A stretch of DNA of 64,000 nucleotides, taken from assembly GCA_036571765.1 (NCBI GenBank), contig BROE01000007.1, positions 7,447,338 through 7,511,337 of the forward strand, read 5' to 3'. Below, in pieces: positions 27,796 through 39,543 of the stretch (position 1 is its first letter; every line of letters begins with the position of its first letter). This stretch comes from Plecoglossus altivelis. Taxonomy: Eukaryota; Chordata; Actinopteri; Osmeriformes; Plecoglossidae. Position numbers and translations under genes: made by a program. The notes under the pieces are model-generated. The model was not told the DNA's origin. It did no database searches and saw nothing but the letters and a program-made list of their open reading frames with translations.

Positions 27796-30700
27796 GACAC
27801 ACACACACACAGACACACACACACACACACATACAGACAAACAGTCAGACAGACAGATACACACACACACACACACACACATACAGACAAACAGTCAGAC
27901 AGACAGATACACACACATACAGACAAACAAACAGTCAGGCAGACAGACACATACAGACAGACACACAGACAGACAGATACATACACATACAGACAAACAG
28001 TCAGACACACAGACAAACAAACAGAATAATTGCACTAAGTAAGCAGAGAAAGTTTTAAAGACATGAATATGAAGATGCTGTGAATTTGCTCCCCTCAAAA
28101 AAGAGGAATTCTTCATGTTCCTTAACACCAATAGCTGGAAAAGCTCACCTCATGGGTTTGTACATGGCTTTGCCAAAGTTCTGCATCTTCAGGGCCAGCT
28201 TGAGGTGGTGACCACTGGGCTTGACCACTGAGAGACAACAGAAGAGTGAACAAATGAGCGACATGAAATGAAAACTGAACCCTTCCTTAAAGCTCCATCT
28301 CCAAGCCCTGCCTGCACCCTCAGGGATCCATCCAGAGCGACATCTAGATCCTGTGTAATCTGACCAACACATAGCGCCTTTAAATCTCCCTGATGTTTGT
28401 TATGGATGGGTGATATTTTCTCCTGTCGCCTCAGGTCCTGTCCCAGAGATAAGATAATGAAAGGTTCTGAGCTGGAACCAACCAGGACCCGGGGAACACC
28501 AAGCTAAGACAAGTGATTCCTTAACCTCAGTCTGGCTGTCAGGTATGAGTGTACGCATGCACGCACACACACGCATACACATTCAACACATTCACAAACA
28601 GACCACCATTCCTCCCCTGTCAATCAATCTCCTTTGAATGTTCAACTTCTTTGAGTCATTGTCGTCTTTCAGTTCACTGCTCTATTTTATTGGAGTGTTT
28701 GAAGCACATTTGCAGCTTTTGGGTCTTTCATGAGGCAAAAAGAAAAGAGAACTATAAAAAGAAAAGTATAAAAGTGTTTCTGTTTGTGCCGTTCCTGTTG
28801 GCAGACTGTGGCTGCTGTGGTCGCAGTGTGTGTGGAGAGTGTGGTGAGAGAGCTAGAAACCCTGGAATGCAGGCTCTGACCAGATTGCTGTCTTTGAGTG
28901 CTGGTGCGCCTGTGTGTGTGTGTTTTTGTAGATGTGTATTTACGTGTCAGCGTGCGTTCAAATGTGCCGTGTGTGTTTGTGTGCGGACGTCTAACTTTCT
29001 GTGGAATCGCACACCAGAAGTGTTAAGATGTTTTTGTAGCCTGGAGATCCCATCTGAGCGGGAAGGTCTGTCTACTGGGTTCCAGTTCTGAGATCTACCT
29101 GCGATGTGTTCTCTGTTCTGGTGGAAGAGATAGAACAGCGAGAGAAGAGAGTCTGCCTTTGAACCTACATCCATCTGCTCTACTGTCTAGCTCTGGCTGA
29201 CATGGAGACAGACTCAGAGAAATTACAATCATGGTAATTTGTGTGATTCAGTGCCAGAGGAGAAGAAAAATGTGCCAGATGAGCAACCCTGTGCTTGTCT
29301 TTGACAATACCTCCATAGAGGAGGAGGAGGTGGAGGAGTAGGAGTGGGAAGGAGGAAGGAGAAAGAAAGATGGAGAAGGAAAAGCAGAAAAGCGGGGGAG
29401 GGAAAGAAAGAGGAAGGAGAGGAACAAAGGGAGGGAGCCAAAACAAAAGCAGCAGTTATGGAGAAGTGTCAGTAGTGTTAACTGACTCCCTGGCAGCCTT
29501 GCTCCTGTCTCCCTGTCGTAACAATCCCTGACACAGATAATATGAGCTGGCACCCCAGCTACCCCGGCCAGCAGGACACACAGCAAGGAAGCGGGCCAGG
29601 TATGCAGGAACACACAGGACTGCTCTGAACCGGCCTCACCCTGGGAACAGTCACACGCTCCTTTGAGGGCCTTTTCGTCTTGAGTGTAGTCTGTGGAAAA
29701 ACCCCATCCCAAAAATGATAATGAGAGGGACAAAGGTGTTTTGTTCTTCAACTTCAATGACTGGACAAGTTATGAGACTTGAGTTTATGTGCTCTTGATA
29801 AACGTGTGCGCAGTCGTGTGTGGATACAACAGTCATGTGAAGGTACAGTGCACTCACAGATGGGATTATGCTAATATGAAGTGTTCGTACCTGCGTTGAT
29901 GATGGTGTGAGCTTGCATGTCCTGTAGCAGACGGAAAACAGCGGGGTCATGGCTTGGATCCCCGGGGGCATGGCTGGTGGTGTAGCCGGAGGTGTGGCTG
30001 GGGGCGGGGCTGGGGGCGTGGCCGGGGGCATGCCAGGGGTTGTGCCGGGGGTACAGGGCATGGCGACTGATGCCCAGGTGAAATTTCAACCAGCTGGCCT
30101 TGGGGTCAAAGGTGACCTTTTGTTGGAGTATGGTGAAGTTGGCGGCTGCTGCCACCTCGCTGTAGAACTTCATGTGACTGATGTGGAGGGACAGATGGAC
30201 AGATGGACAGGGAGACATGGAGAGGAAGGGAATGGGAGAAGGAAAAGGGAGTCAACATTCAGTATTGGTGGGTATTTAGGTGTAAAGTGACATGTGTCCT
30301 AGATGTTATATGGTGATGTAATCTTTCCCCCTGTCAGATATTCTTCATTTCACAACAGAAATGTCAGATTGAGGAATAGAGTACGGGCCTCTTATTTTTG
30401 GTTTATTATTTGAAGTGGCAGTGTTTCAGACATATACCATATACCCCTTTCCTACCTAGCACCCTGTAATACTGCACTGGCATCTCCCCCTCCTCTCTCT
30501 TCCTCTCTTCTCTCCTCCACTCTATTGACCAAGGTATATTTAAACACACACACACATCCCCTCTCCCGTCCTGTATTTAAAACGTTATCAGGATTCACAG
30601 CGGAAACCCAAACAAACAATCCCACCCCAGCGGTGCTGACAGAGATGTGGAGCTGCTGAAGCCCCAAGCAGCCCTGACCACAGAAGGAAGCTCCTCCCCT

Positions 30701-32425
30701 CCCTCCCCTCAAGCCTGATTACTGTGGTCAGGTACTGTAGAAGCAGTGGTCTGATTACTGTGGTCAGGTACTGTTGGAGGAGCACTGTAGTTTGAGGTTA
30801 GTTGTTGGATACATAGTCTTTCTGGCATTGTGTGAGACAGCTGGCTGATGAGATGGACCAATCACGTAGCCACAGACCAGATGCAGACCACAGAGAGGAG
30901 ACCCCAGACCTGAGAGGCGTCCGAGGAGAGAAAGGAGGGGAGATGTGGAGCTGGCCGGTGGACCCTTCTGGAGGGTGGGCAGGGCCTGGCTACTCATATC
31001 CTGTGTTACGCCTTAATCCGTCTTGTGAAACAAGACGTCTGACTAAGCCTCTCGTCTAAACCTGCACGGCCCACGCATACACACCTACTACAGTAGACAG
31101 TATTGCGTCTGGTTCACACAGAAACATACACACACACACACTGACAAACAACTATTTAGACAGACGGACAAGCCCACAGAGAAGCAGGAAAAACAGATAC
31201 AGCAAATACACACACACTCTTCTTGTTAAAAGTGTGACTGGGGAGTTAACAGGCTGTAGCCTGAATCTCTGAGGCCCTGGGGCAGCCATTGTTCTGTGTC
31301 AGTGAAGAGCGCAGCCAGGGGAGAGATATCCTCTTCATATTTCTTCAGTTTTTCCAACACCGGAGCCCAACCTGTGTGTGTGTGTATGCGTGTGCCTAAT
31401 TCCCTCTATCTCTTAGTTTGGAAATGCTTTGGATCGAGAGACGTGAGGTCACACACATCAGGACAGCTCCACCCAGACTGAAGTATCACTTTGTATCAGT
31501 GTGAATATCTTGATTACCTTATAAAGACAGAGTTCCAGACACTGAGCTGTTAAGCAATGTGTTTGTGAGGTTTCGTCTCCAGCCCACTCTATGAACTTGA
31601 ATGACAAAAGAACGTTTACAAGCGTAATGTTAAGATGACAACCACCCTAGAAATTATTTTTTAAATAGTTAAGATGTGCTTATATTTAAGCGGTGTGTGT
31701 GTGTGTGTGTGTGTAGACAGGTATCCACAGCCGTAATGTCAGTGACCCTGTCTCTCCACCACAGTGACCCGCAACACATGTCATCTCCTCATCCAAACCA
31801 ACAAACACACCCCTCCTTGTCACATGTCATGTTCTGGCGTCAATGTGAGTTCTGATCAAGTCCTTTTCTGCAGCTTTTTTTTTTCAATGACACTTTCCTA
31901 AAACCATCCCTCATGAGCCTTGACAAAAAAGCTGTGATAACGTGTGAAATTGTTTGCTAAAGGAAATTGATCTACAGTGTTTTGTGTCTGTGTTTCCCGA
32001 AACCCAGCTGCCGGCTGAGGCAGGGCGTGAAGGCAGTGCGGTTGTGGATCAGCTCACCGTTCCCAGCGAGACACCTTCCTCCTGTAGTACTCCAGCAGCT
32101 CCTCCTGCTGCAGCAGACGCTCCTCTGGCCCCGGGACCCCCACGCCCTGGGGCTCGTACAGGGGATGAGCAAACAGCCTGTCCAACTTGGAGCTTCTCTC
32201 ACTGGGTTCCTCGTCCATGGGCCATGTGGAAGTCCAGTTGGAAAGCCAGGGAGCGATGATGCCAGCATGCCCAGGGAGGGAGAGGTTTTCTGGGCTACAG
32301 AGGCAACTGGGGTCCCCTAGTTGGGGTTGTCTGTGTCGAAGCTTGGGCAGGAGGATGAAGTAGAGGTCAGCTATGAATATGGTGGTGAGGGTCGCAGCCA
32401 GGAGCAGACGGTCTCTTCTCATCAT
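25039..32425 (-). CDS. fam20a: FAM20A pseudokinase, Golgi/secretory pathway, eleven exons
   Basis: This is a secreted or Golgi-resident pseudokinase that pairs with and activates the FAM20C kinase; in humans loss causes enamel-renal syndrome. Coding exons in gene order are 32425-32058, 30177-29891, 29690-29640, 28227-28149, 27740-27648, 26572-26457, 26328-26148, 26013-25904, 25812-25731, 25648-25589 and 25348-25039. They join in phase to 578 residues (human is 541). The N-terminal MRRDRLLLAA signal anchor, AHPLYEP, EYYRRKVSRW, KPSGHHLKLAL, CFFAKCLYMCKTEYAVCG, GNMDRHHYEIF and HLDNARGFGKHSHDE all follow FAM20A. Gln280 in LQRHNAEIAAF occupies the place of the catalytic Glu of FAM20C, the known pseudokinase mark. 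Exon 2 carries an extra His/Ala/Pro-rich stretch at about residues 171-201. Either of two adjacent ATGs could start translation. Confidence 0.94.
25365..25492. repeat. 15-bp GC-rich minisatellite in fam20a intron 10
   Basis: About eight copies of a GGGGCGAGGGAGAGC unit lie directly upstream (in gene sense) of the last fam20a exon, whose acceptor is at 25350-25349. On the sense strand the tract is CT/CCCGC-rich. Confidence 0.9.
27750..28022. repeat. Compound (CA)n / (CAGA)n repeat in fam20a intron 4
   Basis: Alternating CA runs and CAGACAGA words cover about 270 bp. In gene sense this is a TG-rich tract that ends only a few bases before the acceptor of fam20a exon 5 (27742-27741). Confidence 0.95.
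30178..32057 (-). other. fam20a intron 1
   Basis: The largest fam20a intron at about 1.9 kb. It holds short CA/TG runs (for example near 31122-31140 and 31694-31714) and no recognisable exon or RNA gene. Confidence 0.7.
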
Positions 32426-33166
32426 AGCGTTAGAAGAGGAGTGTGTGTGTGAGAGAGAGAGATTAAGAGAGAGAGATTAAGAGAGACGCGACTACACAGC
32501 ACTGTGTGTTGTGCACGGCATCCTACGTAGTCTCGGTTGGGGGTCAGAGCCAGAGGTCAGAGGTGCCATGGTAGATTTGGCAGCTCGGCTGTCAGTTCTC
32601 GCTCCTTTTTTTATCCGCTTCAAGGTTTCTCTCTTCTCGCCTCTCCTCCCACCGTCTCCCCCGATCGGATCCTCTCGCAGGTCTCTTGTTCTTGACTGGA
32701 AGGATGGAGATCTTGAGTCAGAAAGTAACGCAAGAATCTGGGCTCCGTTCAGCCTCGGCTCCCTTAGATGTTCCTGCTCGGAGTCTGTGTCTGTCACCCA
32801 CGGTGCGCGTGTGTCACAGGGAGTGATATGTCTGTAGGTCCGTCCAAGGTTCTTGGCGGTGTTGAAAAAAGGGAGATCAGCCCTTTACAAAATGTGCGTG
32901 TATTCCAGCTGGCTGCTCCTGCTTTGACAAAATCTGAGTATGCGTGTGTGTTTCTGTCTGTTTGGATGTAAGCCGTAAGTAGGTGTGCATTTGAGTCCAG
33001 AGAGTGAGTGTATTTGCCTGTCTGTGTTTGTGTGTTTGTGTACCCTGGCTGCTTGTCGTCCTCCTGAAAGCGCTTGTTTTCATCTGGAGCTGGCTCTGGC
33101 AAGCTCCCGTCTCAGAGAAGAGAGAACCTCTGTGTGTGTCTGTCTGTCTGTGTGTGTAAAAGAGAG

Positions 33167-33201
<35 letters not shown>

Positions 33202-35420
33202 GGAAGAGAGAGTGTGCGGTAGAGAGGGAGAGAGACAGAGTGAGTTTATGAGTGTTTGCTGGTCCCTGTGAATGCACTGCGTGAGCATGTGCACTGGTGT
33301 AGAATGAGAGACTGTGTGCATGTGTGCCAGCGTGCGTCCATGTGAGTGTGTCAGAAATGTGAGATTGCCTTGTCTTATGTCATCTGTCGCCCGTCGTTTT
33401 CTCTGCTCCTGTCAGGGTGACTCAGCGATGTGGACGCTCTCTTCTTCTCTCCTCTCCCTCTCACTCTCTCTCCTCTTCTCCATTCTCCCTTTCTTCTCCT
33501 CTCCACCCCAGTCTCCTCAGCACTCCTCCTCCTCTCTGTGCACCCTCCCCCTGTCATCTCAGTTCCACTCACCTGTTCCTCAGCTCCTCCCTTTTCTCCT
33601 CCCTCTTTCTTTTCTCTTCATTTAAATCTCCTGCCTCTTCTCTCCTTTCCTCTTCTCTTTTCTCTGCACTTCTCCATCGTATTTCTGCTGCAGGCTGGGT
33701 TCTGCCCATATCTTCCTTCACGCTGTGTTTGCCTGGCATAAACACACCCTCCCACATATCCTGCCTCAGACACACACACACACACACACACACATACACA
33801 GTATGTAATCACTAAAAACTCAACAAATGTCTGTTGATGTAATAGACAGGCTTCCATATCGGTCTTCCGAAAGGAGCTAAGAGCTCGTGTCCAGCCTGCT
33901 GGAAAGGTTAGTGTGCTGTGTTAGTGCTCTGCATGCTGCACTAAGTCTCTCCACACTCTCACACAGCGGCTCCCAGCCTACATCTGGGCTGTTTTTTATG
34001 TGGTATTTGGTATTTCGGAACATCTGTCGGGTGTAGTTGAATGTGTGTGTGTGTGTGTGTCAGCGTCCGTTGCTCTGGCGGAATGAGGTGCCAGCCTTTC
34101 TTCAGGGTGTTTTCACTTCCACCAGGGAGAAAATATCACCTTAAGATCCTCTGGTTGATGCTGGACATTAGCAAAAGGCAGTTCCAAGCCTGCCATTCAG
34201 CCCGTGTGAGCGGAGCCAGCTCCCAGGCAGGGGCAGTGAGGAGGAGGCTGTGGAAGGGAGCTGGAGGACCACAGCTATAAAAAAACACAGCCAGCTATTG
34301 TTGTTCTTTCAGCTTGAATGCTTGATGTAAAAATAAGCGGTTTCCAATAGGCGACGGCCACAATTTTGCCCTACAACCGAGGGAGCTTTCCATCTCATTT
34401 CACATCTGTTTGTGTATGGAGATCCTGAAAATGCCTTGGTTGCCGCATCCAAACAGCCCCAGTCCAATCTCCCTTTAAATAAACTAATAGAGAACTAATG
34501 TTCTTTTTCTTTACGCCGCCATGCCCATAAACCAGAGATGATTATACTTTATCCTAAATGAATGTGCTGCATATCATAGACGAATGTCCTGTATATCATA
34601 AACTTTATTGAGCACAAAGAGCAGAAACCAGATTCACCAATCACCATGATACTTTCCCAGGCGTGTTTGAAGGCTGGTCATTACTTCAGGCAGAGATCTT
34701 GCACAAGTCTGAGGGCTGGCATTTTGTCCTTGTTTACTTGTGTTCTGTGAAGCTCCAGCTGTGTTTCAGTGAAGGTTCATCCCTGTCAAAAGAAACCACA
34801 GCTCCTCACTGCTCTCTGTCTCCTCTGCTCCTTCAGGGAGACACATTTGTCCCTCTTTCCCTACAAAATCCCCAACTAATCTGAACATAACCCCCAGCTT
34901 TCAGCACAGTGCACGATGAGGACAATAACACACAACAAACGGGCGGAACTGAATAAGACAGAACAACAGAGTCGTGAGGAGCGTGGAACAAGCTTTGCCT
35001 CCCGAGAACAAAAGCAAGATTAGAGAAGCAGCGTCAAATGGCGATAAGGGTGTGCTTGCAGAGGGACAGGGGGGCGGAGATTGCTTGGGAATGAAAAGGT
35101 CATGGGTGACATCCATCAGACCAGAGAGCAGCAAGGCCAGGCAGTGACACAGGGACGAACGGGAGACAAATGTCATCAAATCCCATTGTTCTGTTTCATT
35201 GCCTCTGACTGCTGTCAACCTGACTCTGAGCAGACACCTGCCGCTCTGTGATGTCACATGACACATCGATGTCAGGAGAATAAGAAGGAGTCAGGTAAGG
35301 TGTGAATTTCAGACGGGAGAGGAGGGGGTTGGGCAAGAGAGCGAATAGGCTAGAAAAAGGAAATATAACCTGTTGGGAAGTCTGAGCGAGAAAGAGAGAC
35401 AGCTTGACCGACAGAGACAG

Positions 35421-35474
<54 letters not shown>

Positions 35475-36012
35475 AGAATCTGAGAAAGAAGGATAGAGAG
35501 GGATTATGGAACACAAAAAAGAGAGAAAGAGAAAGATGGACAGGGGGAATGAGAGATAGAAGCAACACACATTTGTCCTGGGATGATCTGAGAAGAAAGA
35601 GATGCTGCAGCCAACAGCTCAGACCAGTATAGCATTACCACCTGTCACCATGCCAACGCTACAATGGGCCTGGCTATATCCACCCCCTCCCTGGCATCAT
35701 AGCAGTCGTTAGCACTACAATACAAATTGTGTCTCCACAGAAAACTTGAGCAATCACTCAAACTGGACCCAAGATACCCTTTTTTTCCAAACACACCCTC
35801 GTTATGATATACCATGACTGTACAGTTCACCTACATTTCTGGGCACGTTGGCATGGTGAGCTGTGTGGTAGAGACTGGGAAAAGTCCTGCAACAATCCTT
35901 CCAAAGCTCGGGACCAGAGATTAGCAGATATCTGAAAGCAGACCTCTCAACTGCACACGCACCTCCCATACAGCACGCAGAGTCCTCTGTTCCGCCCACC
36001 TCTACTGACTGG
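32426..36012. other. Region between fam20a 5' end and the WD40 gene 3' end
   Basis: This holds the fam20a 5' flank and the 3' UTR of the WD40/EF-hand gene. A minus-strand AATAAA at 34604-34609 is a candidate end for the latter. Simple sequence is abundant: (GA)n at 33174-33200 and 35425-35471, TC-rich sequence at 33440-33690 and (CA)n near 33771-33798. Open frames here are low-complexity, and I do not call any gene. Confidence 0.4.
35425..35471. repeat. (GA)n microsatellite
   Basis: A nearly perfect GA run of about 47 bp in the inferred 3' flank of the WD40/EF-hand gene. Confidence 0.95.
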
Positions 36013-37439
36013 TCAGGATGTTGTTTCTGGTTCTTGGTCTGAACTGGTGACTGACAGTTGCAGGGAGCTAAGCCCCGCCTCACTAGGAGACCTGGGCTTT
36101 TGACACTGCATCCAGGGACTTATGGGTAGATCCTCTGTCAAGGGCACTTCCTGGTAGTCCTGGATAGGGGGGAAGAAAGGATGAAGAAGAGGGAGGAGGA
36201 AGAGAGGATGAGAGAGAGGAGGGTAAGGGAGGTGGAGAAGCCCAGACAGAGAACTAGAGACAGCAACAGGAGGTGCAGCAGCTGAAGAATTTATACCTAA
36301 CATTTTGATAGACATGACTGAAATTCTCCCTTCAAAGAACTGCCTGAGGCCTCCTTCAATCTCTTTCAATCCCTCCATCACTCCAATAACTCCCAGGGCC
36401 CTGCTGTTCACTGTCAAGGTTAGACCCTAAGCCATCAAGACAGATCAGACTAACACACACACACACACACAGAGAGAGAAATAGAAACAGAGAAAGAGAG
36501 GAAATAAAGGAGAAGAAAGATAAACAGAGTTTAAAAAGTATCACTATGGAGATAGTCAGAAAAAAAGACCCTTCTGTGATCAATGCTGCCTAAATGAGAA
36601 CAGCTAGACTTCTACTTCTCTCGTCTCTCTTTCATTATCCTTCCATCCATCCGGCTTCCTGGAGAGCCTCGGCCTGGCTGTGGAATGCAGCTGCTGTGGA
36701 GCTGCGCTGTTCACCTCCTTCACCATATCCTGTCTTAGTGAGCCATGATCCTGACTGGTAACATGCTCTTATGAAAAGGCTGGAGGTATACCTCACAACA
36801 TGACATGAGCACGGCCACAACCCATAAACGATAAGCATGTAAGCCATATTCTCCTCCATGGGTGACATTTTATTTTGTATACACTTCCACTATCTTTACC
36901 ATGCTTCATGTGTGCTGGGGAATACAGTACATCCAGCTCTTTAAATGGTGGCTGTGCCCACACATAACCAGGTTTCCTATCAGACAGCAGGGCAGGTTGT
37001 TCTGTTGGCAGGATATGACTTGAAGCAAGACAGGAAAGAATGCCCTCTACAATGGTGTGTCAGTCTGGTTTGAAAAAGCAGTGTGAGGTACACACACACA
37101 CACACACACACACACATTAGAACCTCACCTGTAACATGAGGGCTTGATAGGGTGTGCACACACCTCCCACCAGGCTGAGTTTGTTGACGTCAATGTCACC
37201 AAACAGCCGTCTCCTCTCACAGCGCACGGCCGCCTTCCTCCCAAGGTACTCGCACACACTCACACACACACGTCCCTGGAGAGAGATCAAAGAGTGGAGA
37301 GAGAGAGCTAGGAAAGGCCGACCTTTCAGGTCATGGTAACCACTGCATGGTCCACATGGTCCACACTAAGCAAACGTTTGTGCTCTTGCGGTCTGTGTTG
37401 ACACATTCGGGACAGTGTTAATCATTTATTATGAATGCA

Positions 37440-37482
<43 letters not shown>

Positions 37483-37494
37483 CAGAGACAGAGT

Positions 37495-37530
<36 letters not shown>

Positions 37531-37791
37531 GTGAGAGTCTCTGTTTTAGAAAGAGTTCCACCTTGGTTTGTTGAGTCTGAGCAGGGTTCTCTGAGGTGTT
37601 GACATCTCCAGTTGGGTTCCTCTGTTCCTCGGGGCTACAGGCTGGAGGTGGGGAGAGAATATGTGTTTGTGTTCCTCTGGGTGCGGCTGGAGAAAGAGCA
37701 TAGCTAATCGCTTATTTTGGAAGGTTCAGAGCATAAGACAGACAGCGAGAGAGGAGAGTAGGAAATGTTCTAAAACACACACACAGACACA

Positions 37792-37858
<67 letters not shown>

Positions 37859-39488
37859 CACTCTAAGCCTGGCCCATGTATCCTCAGCGGAACATTGCCT
37901 GAAGGATCCAAACCTCTGCTCCAGAGTTCTAGAATGTCAGGAATGTCCAGTCTCCTCTGCATAAAGCTGGGAAATTGAATGATTCAATTATGGTATGGTA
38001 TTGAATTAGGTTGTAAGGGTTTGGCCTCTATAGGCTTAACATATCCTTTTCCTTTCTAAATGACCTGCCGTTTCCAATTCTCACCAAGACACAGACGCAC
38101 ACAAACCAGCAGAGACGCACCTGTCAATGTGTGTGTGAGTATTTGTGTGTTTTCAAGAGTGAGAAGAAAAGAGAGAGAGCAAGAATGTGAGGTAGAGAGA
38201 GGGAGGAAGAGAAAGAAAGAGAGAGAAAGAATGCAGCAGAACAGCTGTTTGTAGCAGGGTACTGTACTAACCTTCCCCTTGATCCTCCTCCTGTGCTGTT
38301 TGGCCTTGACTGACAAGGTCACCAAACTGACCTCTGGCCTCACTGGTCTCTGATTGGTCCTTTTCCCACTGCACCTCCCCCTCCTCGCCCTCCTCAGTCA
38401 CAGTGGTCTCCTGGTGCCAACTCCTGTGGAGAGAGAGAGAGAGATCTCTAATGACTGGATACACAGATGCTCACATTTACCCATTTCACAATTTAAAGCT
38501 AGAAAGGGCACACACCCACGCAAGCCACTGTTGGAGGAGTTGGCTAACATGGTAGAATTCCTTGCCCAGTTTGAGTGGTCACTGTGTCCTCACAATATTG
38601 ATCACCCTGTCATGGTTTGTGTGTGTGTATCTTGCCTAAGAGTTTTGACATCATGGGAGAAGGCATGAAACAATCTTTACCACATCCTCATCCCCAGGGC
38701 AACAATTGGTCACCATGGGTGATTGTATATACATACACACACACTGTCTACACCAACTGACAAACTCTTCAGCCTTTCCAAATGCAACCCATGTGGTTTA
38801 ACTCAGCTGTGCTTACTGTAAAACCTATCAACAACTGTCTGCCCAGGCAACAATTAAGCTTGATGAATGTTTACAGAGGTGCAGGATGTCTTTATCAATG
38901 CTATTTACCAAGTTGAAAAAGCACACACACACACATTCATAGGATGACAGCTTCTACTTCATTATTAACCTATGGTAGGTGTCTGGATGCTGGAGGTTCC
39001 AGTGTGCATCCAGTCCAAACGTCCCCACACACTCCCCCTCCTCAGTCCACAGTCGGGCAGAACCGTCTCCAGATGCCGTCAGCAGAAACAGAGCGCCAGG
39101 GTCCTCCTGCAGAAGCTCCAGGCTCACCAGTGGCCCCTGGTGGGCCCTCCAAGACCGCAGCAGAGGGGGGCAAGCCGAGGTCGGCTGGAGAGACAGACAG
39201 AACGGGTAATCCCACACAGTCTATTCACAGCCAGCACATCATGTAGAAGGAAAGATGATCTTTAATTGTCTCGCCTCACTGCATCCACACATGCCTGCCT
39301 GCTGAACATTACCGCTGACATGTCAACACGTGCTAACACACCTGGAGGGCAATGTCCAGAGCATACTGAGATATGTCCCACAGCTTCACATGGCCACTTC
39401 TGTCTCCAGACACCAGGAGACTGCTGTCCTGGTCTGACGTCAGACACAACAGCTCCCCTGCTGGGGCTGAAGGACGAAATTCCCCTGC

Positions 39489-39543
<55 letters not shown>

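Noticed and set aside
28549..29091. 180-codon plus-strand open frame with several Cys
   Set aside because: It lies in a fam20a intron, is partly CA/TG repeat, and shows no recognisable domain or exon boundaries.
33314..33815. Ser/Leu/Pro-rich open frames of about 100-130 codons
   Set aside because: The underlying sequence is TC-rich simple sequence. Frames on both strands are equally open and there is no homology signal.
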